Origin: an uncultured Actinomycetes bacterium
GTDB taxonomy: Bacteria > Actinomycetota > Actinomycetes > Nanopelagicales > Nanopelagicaceae
DNA length: 34,967 nucleotides
NCBI GenBank assembly: GCA_903822245.1
Contig: CAIJOE010000008.1
Location: 1-34,967, forward strand
Reading direction: 5' to 3'
Both the position numbers and the translations under genes were made by a program. Positions 31,310 through 34,967 of this stretch are shown one piece after another. The first letter of the stretch is position 1. Each line of letters starts with the position of its first letter. The notes beneath the pieces were generated by a model, which had not been told where the DNA came from, searched no databases, and saw only the letters and a program-made list of their open reading frames with translations.

Positions 31310-31603
31310 ATGAAACCTAAAGCTCCTTTTGCTAGTCGATGGCAACTACGCAATATCTATATCCTTGGTTTTTCACTTGTTCTTATGGCACAAGGTCTTT
31401 ACTACCCAATTTATCGCTGGGGATTCTTCATCTTATTCGCATTCGTCCCAATCCAAATCGGACTTGGAAATGTCAACCCAGAATGGGGCGCTTGGCGCAC
31501 TATTAGAAAGACGCTTTTCATAATTCTAATCGTTGCCGTAATCATCGTGTTCTCTATTTGGTTAGCGCCAGCGCTAGTCAACCTCGGCCGAACAAAGATT
31601 TAA
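31310..31603 (+). CDS. Small membrane protein of the importer operon
   Basis: I do not recognise a named family. The 97-residue protein has a basic N-terminus and two or three hydrophobic segments (IYILGFSLVLMAQGLYYPI, FFILFAFVPIQIGL, and FIILIVAVIIVFSIWLAPAL). It has its own GAGGAGAGG ribosome-binding site 7 nt before the ATG and lies 2 nt after the permease and 12 nt before the first ATPase. In glycerol GlpSTPQUV operons a small membrane protein (GlpU) also accompanies the two permeases. This one could be its positional counterpart, but I see no clear sequence likeness. A role in assembly or substrate gating is inference. Confidence 0.7.
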   Translation: MKPKAPFASRWQLRNIYILGFSLVLMAQGLYYPIYRWGFFILFAFVPIQIGLGNVNPEWGAWRTIRKTLFIILIVAVIIVFSIWLAPALVNLGRTKI

Positions 31604-31615
31604 GAAGGATTATTC

Positions 31616-32707
31616 ATGAGTGAATTGGCATTTAAAGTATCGGGACTTAGTAAGTCCTACGGATCAAAGGTTGTCTTAGATGACCTTTCTTTCAGCGTTA
31701 ACATCAATGACTTCTCGGTTATTTGGGGCAAGCCCGGTAATGGAAAGTCAGTTTTGGTTCGTTCAATTATGGGACTAGAAAGAATTGATGCTGGTGAAGT
31801 AATTGTTCGTGGCGAAGATGTGACTAATAAGAATGCCGGATCACGTAATATTGGTTATATTCCGCAGTCATTTGCATTGTTTCCTCACTATTCAGTTCGA
31901 GAAAATATTGAATATCCGCTGAATTTAATAAAGGCTTCAGATGCTGATAAAGAGAAGGCAGTAAATCGTGTTGCCGAATTACTGCGCATTGAAGATTTGC
32001 TCCACAAAAAGCCAACTGAATTATCAGGTGGTCAAAAGCAGCGTATTGCTATTGCTCGTGGGCTTGTAATAACAACCGACGTTTATTTACTTGATGACCC
32101 ACTTGTTGGTCTGGACTTTAAGCTTCGTGAGCGGCTAATCGATGATTTACGTCGCACCCAAGAAGAACTTAAAGTTGCATTCATTTATGTTACTTCCGAT
32201 CCCCTAGAAGCCCTTTCCCTGGCCAAAACTGTTTTGGTTCTTTCCAAAGGAAAGATTGTGCAACAGGGCTCATTAACTGATGTCTATGACAATCCACAAA
32301 CAGTGCAATCAATGAGCGCACTTGGTTTCCCAGAGCCAAACTTTGTTCCTGGCAAGATTTCAAACGGCACCTTCACATCTGATATTTTTTCAGCTCAGGT
32401 AAACGCACCAGATGGAATTAGTGATGCTATTGCTGGTATCCGCCCGGAAGGAATAGTTATCGGTGAAAACGCTAAGGCAATCACTTTAGAGGCAACTGTT
32501 GCCTTGGTTGAAAACCTGGGTTCCGAGAATGTTATTTACTTGAAAGTTAAAGACCGCATGCTTGTGACGGTTATTTCGCGTACAGATGAAGAAAACCTGA
32601 AAATCGTGGAGGAAGCAAAGATCAAAATTTCTATTTTGCCTCATGCTATCCAATTATTCCGGGCTGATTCTGAAGTGAAGATTGGAGAAGGTAAGCATCA
32701 TGAATGA
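31616..32707 (+). CDS. ABC importer ATPase 1, GlpS-like, degenerate catalytic residues
   Basis: This 363-residue nucleotide-binding subunit has a Walker A at 38-46 (GKPGNGKSV) and Q-loop Gln84. The signature LSGGQ at 136-140 is intact. Walker B YLLDD places Asp161 where the catalytic Glu normally sits, and the switch His is Ser194 (YVTSDP). About residues 240-363 form a TOBE-like regulatory part. From memory, GlpS-type ATPases of glycerol importers also lack the switch His (ATTEP). The site built on its own Walker motifs should hydrolyse poorly, while its signature can serve the partner's site. AAGGA precedes the ATG. It overlaps the second ATPase by 8 nt. Confidence 0.92.
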   Translation: MSELAFKVSGLSKSYGSKVVLDDLSFSVNINDFSVIWGKPGNGKSVLVRSIMGLERIDAGEVIVRGEDVTNKNAGSRNIGYIPQSFALFPHYSVRENIEYPLNLIKASDADKEKAVNRVAELLRIEDLLHKKPTELSGGQKQRIAIARGLVITTDVYLLDDPLVGLDFKLRERLIDDLRRTQEELKVAFIYVTSDPLEALSLAKTVLVLSKGKIVQQGSLTDVYDNPQTVQSMSALGFPEPNFVPGKISNGTFTSDIFSAQVNAPDGISDAIAGIRPEGIVIGENAKAITLEATVALVENLGSENVIYLKVKDRMLVTVISRTDEENLKIVEEAKIKISILPHAIQLFRADSEVKIGEGKHHE

Positions 32708-33764
32708 TATTCACCTAAAGAATGTAAGTAAGCATTTTGGTAGTTTGAAGGCGCTTAACGACATCACCTTCACTATTCCAAAATCATCTGTAACAGTTCT
32801 ACTTGGGCCATCTGGCTGCGGCAAGACCACAATGATGAGAATCATCGCAGGACTAGAAGAGCCAACTTCAGGACAAGTTTTCTTCGACGACCTTGAAGCG
32901 ACAAATGTTCCAACTCGTAGACGAAATATTGGAATGGTTTTCCAGTATCCAGTTATCTATAAGGGAACAAGCGTTCGCAGAAACCTCGAATTGCCACTCC
33001 TTTCTGAAAAACTAAGTAAAGATGAAATCACTAAGCGAGTAGATGAGGTAGCAGAGCTACTTGGAATTACTGAGCACTTAAAGGCTCAAGTAGATGAATT
33101 GGATAACGGAACCCGTCAAAAGATTGCGGTAGGCCGCGAAGTAGCTCGCCAGCCTCGAATTATTCTCTTTGATGAGCCAATCACCAACATTGATATCACT
33201 GCAAAGCTCGAGTTGAAGCGCTCACTAAAGGAACTTTTCTCTCGCTTAAAGCAGACAATTATCTATGTGACGCACGATCAGACTGAGGCGATGACTCTGG
33301 CCGATCAGATTGCGCTCATGAAGGATGGTTCGATCATGCAGTGCGATAGCCCAAGTGAGATCTATAAGAACCCTAAGAGTGAATTTGCTGGTTGGTTCCT
33401 AGGAAACCCAGGAATGAATTTCGTTGTTGATAAGTTTATCAACGTTAAAGGCAATGACATTGGTTCAGCCCTGTTCTCACAATCAATTCCACTAGGCGCT
33501 AAAGCCGCTCAAGTTAAAACACTTGGAGTGCGTGCTGAGGGAATAAGTGTGAGCAATAGCCAAACCCCTGGCTCAGTAAGTGCAAGGATCCTTAGCAAAT
33601 CTCTTGGCACAGGTGGCCAGTATTTATTAAACCTTGCTTACGGGGATCTAACCGTGAAGGCAAGAGTTCCTCACTACTTAGGACGCCAACTTGAGAATAA
33701 TGTTTGGACAACTGTGGCAAATGAGAACGTGATGTTCTTTGATGATGCGGGAAATGCCGTCTAA
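32700..33764 (+). CDS. ABC importer ATPase 2, GlpT-like, degenerate signature
   Basis: This 354-residue nucleotide-binding subunit has a full Walker A at 36-44 (GPSGCGKTT), Gln82, Walker B ILFDE with Glu159 and switch His192 (YVTHDQ). Its signature is LDNGT (134-138) instead of LSGGQ. FQYPVIYKGTSVRRNL and GNPGMNFVV resemble GlpT of glycerol importers, as I remember it. A TOBE-like C-terminal part follows (about 240-354). Its catalytic residues pair with the intact signature of ATPase 1 to make one good ATP site. ATG 32700 is chosen over TTG 32682; GGAGAAGG lies 9 nt upstream. It overlaps the isomerase gene by 11 nt. Confidence 0.93.
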   Translation: MNDIHLKNVSKHFGSLKALNDITFTIPKSSVTVLLGPSGCGKTTMMRIIAGLEEPTSGQVFFDDLEATNVPTRRRNIGMVFQYPVIYKGTSVRRNLELPLLSEKLSKDEITKRVDEVAELLGITEHLKAQVDELDNGTRQKIAVGREVARQPRIILFDEPITNIDITAKLELKRSLKELFSRLKQTIIYVTHDQTEAMTLADQIALMKDGSIMQCDSPSEIYKNPKSEFAGWFLGNPGMNFVVDKFINVKGNDIGSALFSQSIPLGAKAAQVKTLGVRAEGISVSNSQTPGSVSARILSKSLGTGGQYLLNLAYGDLTVKARVPHYLGRQLENNVWTTVANENVMFFDDAGNAV

Positions 33765-34500
33765 ATTCTATTTCGGCACAAACACTAAGCGTGATTTAGA
33801 CCGTCTCTCCCACATAGAGATAGTTAAATCAGCAATTGTTTTGTCGAAACAACACCCAGATGTTCAATTCTTTGTTCTGCCACCAGATCCACTCTTCGGT
33901 GAGCTAAAGACCCTAGCCGCCGGTTCTAATGTTTGGATAGGTTCCCAGAACGTCACCTATACAACTGGTCCGAATTTAACTGGAGAAGTTAGCGCGCGAT
34001 TACTTTCTGAAGTAGGAAGCGATTTGGTTATGGCTGGCCATGCCGAGCGTCGCGGTTTGGGAGAAGACGGGCCTTTAGTTGGGATTCAACTTCGCAAATT
34101 GAGTGACCATAAAGTCAACACCCTGCTTTGTATCGGGGAATTAGAAAAAACGGATGATCCCAAAGAACGACTTCAGGTATTTAAAGCCCAAATGGAACCT
34201 CTTGGCGCAATCCCAAAGAATCCATTAATGATCGCTTATGAGCCAGTCTGGTCTATCGGGCAAAGCGGTGAAGCAGCTGATCCAATTTATGTTGCTGAGT
34301 CAATCAAACTTATCCGTTCGGTATTAATTGGCCTTAATCGCAGTGGAACAGCAATACTTTATGGCGGATCAGTCCAAGAAGAAAATGCGCCTTTTTATTC
34401 AGTAATTTGCGATGGCCTCTTCGTTGGAAGAAGTGCTTGGGTTGAAAATGGATTTAAAACTGTATTTGAAGCTGCTTATAAATCAAGAAGTAAGGCTTAA
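33754..34500 (+). CDS. TIM-family isomerase, likely tetrulose-phosphate (EryH/LerI-like) or triose-phosphate isomerase
   Basis: The 248-residue TIM barrel keeps the catalytic set: Asn10 and Lys12 in FGTNTK, His96 in AGHAERR and Glu163 in AYEPVWSIG. The phosphate-binding YGGSVQEENA is also intact. It departs from housekeeping TpiA at the N-terminal loop (GTNTK instead of GNWKMN) and at the C-terminal loop (DGLFVGRSAW instead of DGALVGGASL). The latter resembles specialised TIM homologues of erythritol/erythrulose pathways. ATG 33754 is preferred. Upstream starts at 33739-33745 lie further inside the ATPase gene. It is the last gene of the importer operon, so an in-pathway isomerase is likely. 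A plain triose-phosphate role cannot be excluded. The stop overlaps the convergent gene by 4 nt. Confidence 0.86.
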   Translation: MPSKFYFGTNTKRDLDRLSHIEIVKSAIVLSKQHPDVQFFVLPPDPLFGELKTLAAGSNVWIGSQNVTYTTGPNLTGEVSARLLSEVGSDLVMAGHAERRGLGEDGPLVGIQLRKLSDHKVNTLLCIGELEKTDDPKERLQVFKAQMEPLGAIPKNPLMIAYEPVWSIGQSGEAADPIYVAESIKLIRSVLIGLNRSGTAILYGGSVQEENAPFYSVICDGLFVGRSAWVENGFKTVFEAAYKSRSKA

Positions 34501-34967
34501 TCCAAACCAGCAGGACGATTAAGACCCTCTGCAATTGAGGAATCAATAAAATCTTCATACTCCAAGCCAGATTCCAACCAAACTTTTGCAAAGGTTCCGT
34601 CTTTACCTAGATATGGATGGTTTGTGGCCCCAAGGACCATCAATTCATTCTCTTGGTTTATAACAAACTTGACCTGCAGATAAGCAGATGACTTTGTAGC
34701 TTCAAATACTTGCTCTGCGTAATCTTTAATCTTTGTAACAACTTCTTCCGAAAGGTCTGAGGGAAAAATATGTTCGTAGTTATCTGAATCCATTCGAGAG
34801 ACATAATTTAGAAGGTCGGTGCCGTTCTTCAATTTGGTTTCTAGGATGGTAGATATGTATACCTGTCGCTGACCATCTTCAAGAACTGAGCACTCAAGAT
34901 AACGAGCCTTTTCTTGGAACTTTTCCACAATGACCCTGGCATCAAAATTGCGGGCAACTTCCATCGC
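34497..34967 (-). CDS. D-Ala-D-Ala-ligase-like ATP-grasp protein, C-terminal part (5' end off the window)
   Basis: The frame runs through the right edge, so the ATG at 34964 is internal, not a start. The about 156 visible residues follow the last third of a D-alanine-D-alanine ligase: NFDARVIVEKFQEKARYLECSVLED aligns with the ATP-binding and core strand. PSDLSEEVVTKIKDYAEQVFEA and FAKVWLESGLEYEDFIDSSIAEGL match the C-terminal helices. The metal-binding E-x-N motif (usually EINT.PG or EVNT.PG) is replaced by GATNHP, so two Mg2+ ligands appear lost. Either it is a divergent ATP-grasp enzyme or a pseudo-enzyme. The N-terminal half would decide. Confidence 0.6.
   Translation of the reverse strand, partial: AMEVARNFDARVIVEKFQEKARYLECSVLEDGQRQVYISTILETKLKNGTDLLNYVSRMDSDNYEHIFPSDLSEEVVTKIKDYAEQVFEATKSSAYLQVKFVINQENELMVLGATNHPYLGKDGTFAKVWLESGLEYEDFIDSSIAEGLNRPAGLD

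Noticed and set aside
34962..34964. ATG at the right edge as a start codon for the ATP-grasp gene
   Set aside because: The frame is open to the edge and the residues match the middle of a D-Ala-D-Ala ligase, so the gene continues beyond the window.
1..34967. CRISPR arrays, insertion sequences, integrase sites or rRNA
   Set aside because: No regularly spaced repeats, transposase-like reading frames, terminal inverted repeats or rRNA-like conserved blocks were seen when reading through.

Overview
The window looks like a chromosomal segment of a small-genome, AT-leaning actinobacterium. The gene set is actinobacterial: a tadA-associated protein in front of tadA, an SDH1-type sdhCAB with one membrane anchor, an LCP-family cell-wall ligase and an ACT-domain malic enzyme. 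The DNA is AT-rich for that phylum, intergenic gaps are very short, and 4-nt or 1-nt overlaps are common. This resembles freshwater Nanopelagicales (acI; Planktophila/Nanopelagicus), but the placement is inference from gene content and style, with no marker search. I see no prophage, insertion sequence, CRISPR array or rRNA. One tRNA (Ser, UGA) is present.

Layout. 1-3270: a TetR regulator running off the left edge, a small secreted low-complexity protein, a YdcZ-type DMT transporter, an LCP enzyme and a two-helix membrane protein. 3273-7732: an MFS transporter, an HtrA-like protease, and tryptophan 2,3-dioxygenase with kynureninase. 7769-12533: an ABC-F ATPase, a second YdcZ-type transporter, malic enzyme and uracil phosphoribosyltransferase. 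12600-17215: tadA-associated protein, tadA, glycerophosphodiesterase, pheA, serS, a HAD phosphatase and tRNA-Ser. 17312-21819: sdhCAB, a holin-like membrane protein and a pair of CrcB fluoride-channel subunits. 21808-23895: a proline aminopeptidase and a divergent P-loop kinase.

23988-34500 is the most interesting block, a dedicated carbohydrate locus. It encodes a PfkB-type kinase, DhaK and DhaL (without DhaM), a divergently transcribed RpiB-like isomerase with a DJ-1/PfpI protein, a Tat-exported solute-binding protein, two permeases, a small membrane protein, two non-identical ABC ATPases and a TIM-like isomerase. The importer resembles the glycerol-type GlpSTPQUV systems in composition. 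The enzymes match the kinase, TIM-like isomerase and RpiB-like isomerase logic of tetrulose (erythrulose/erythritol) catabolism ending in D-erythrose 4-phosphate. I infer a C4 (or C3) ketose/polyol uptake and catabolism system. The two ATPases carry complementary defects, so their heterodimer should have one consensus and one degenerate ATP site.

Two expression styles coexist. Several genes have a -10-like hexamer exactly 6 nt before the start codon and no Shine-Dalgarno sequence, which suggests leaderless transcripts. The sugar locus instead uses leadered mRNAs with strong Shine-Dalgarno sequences, often in front of TTG starts. The right edge cuts a divergent D-Ala-D-Ala-ligase-like ATP-grasp gene.
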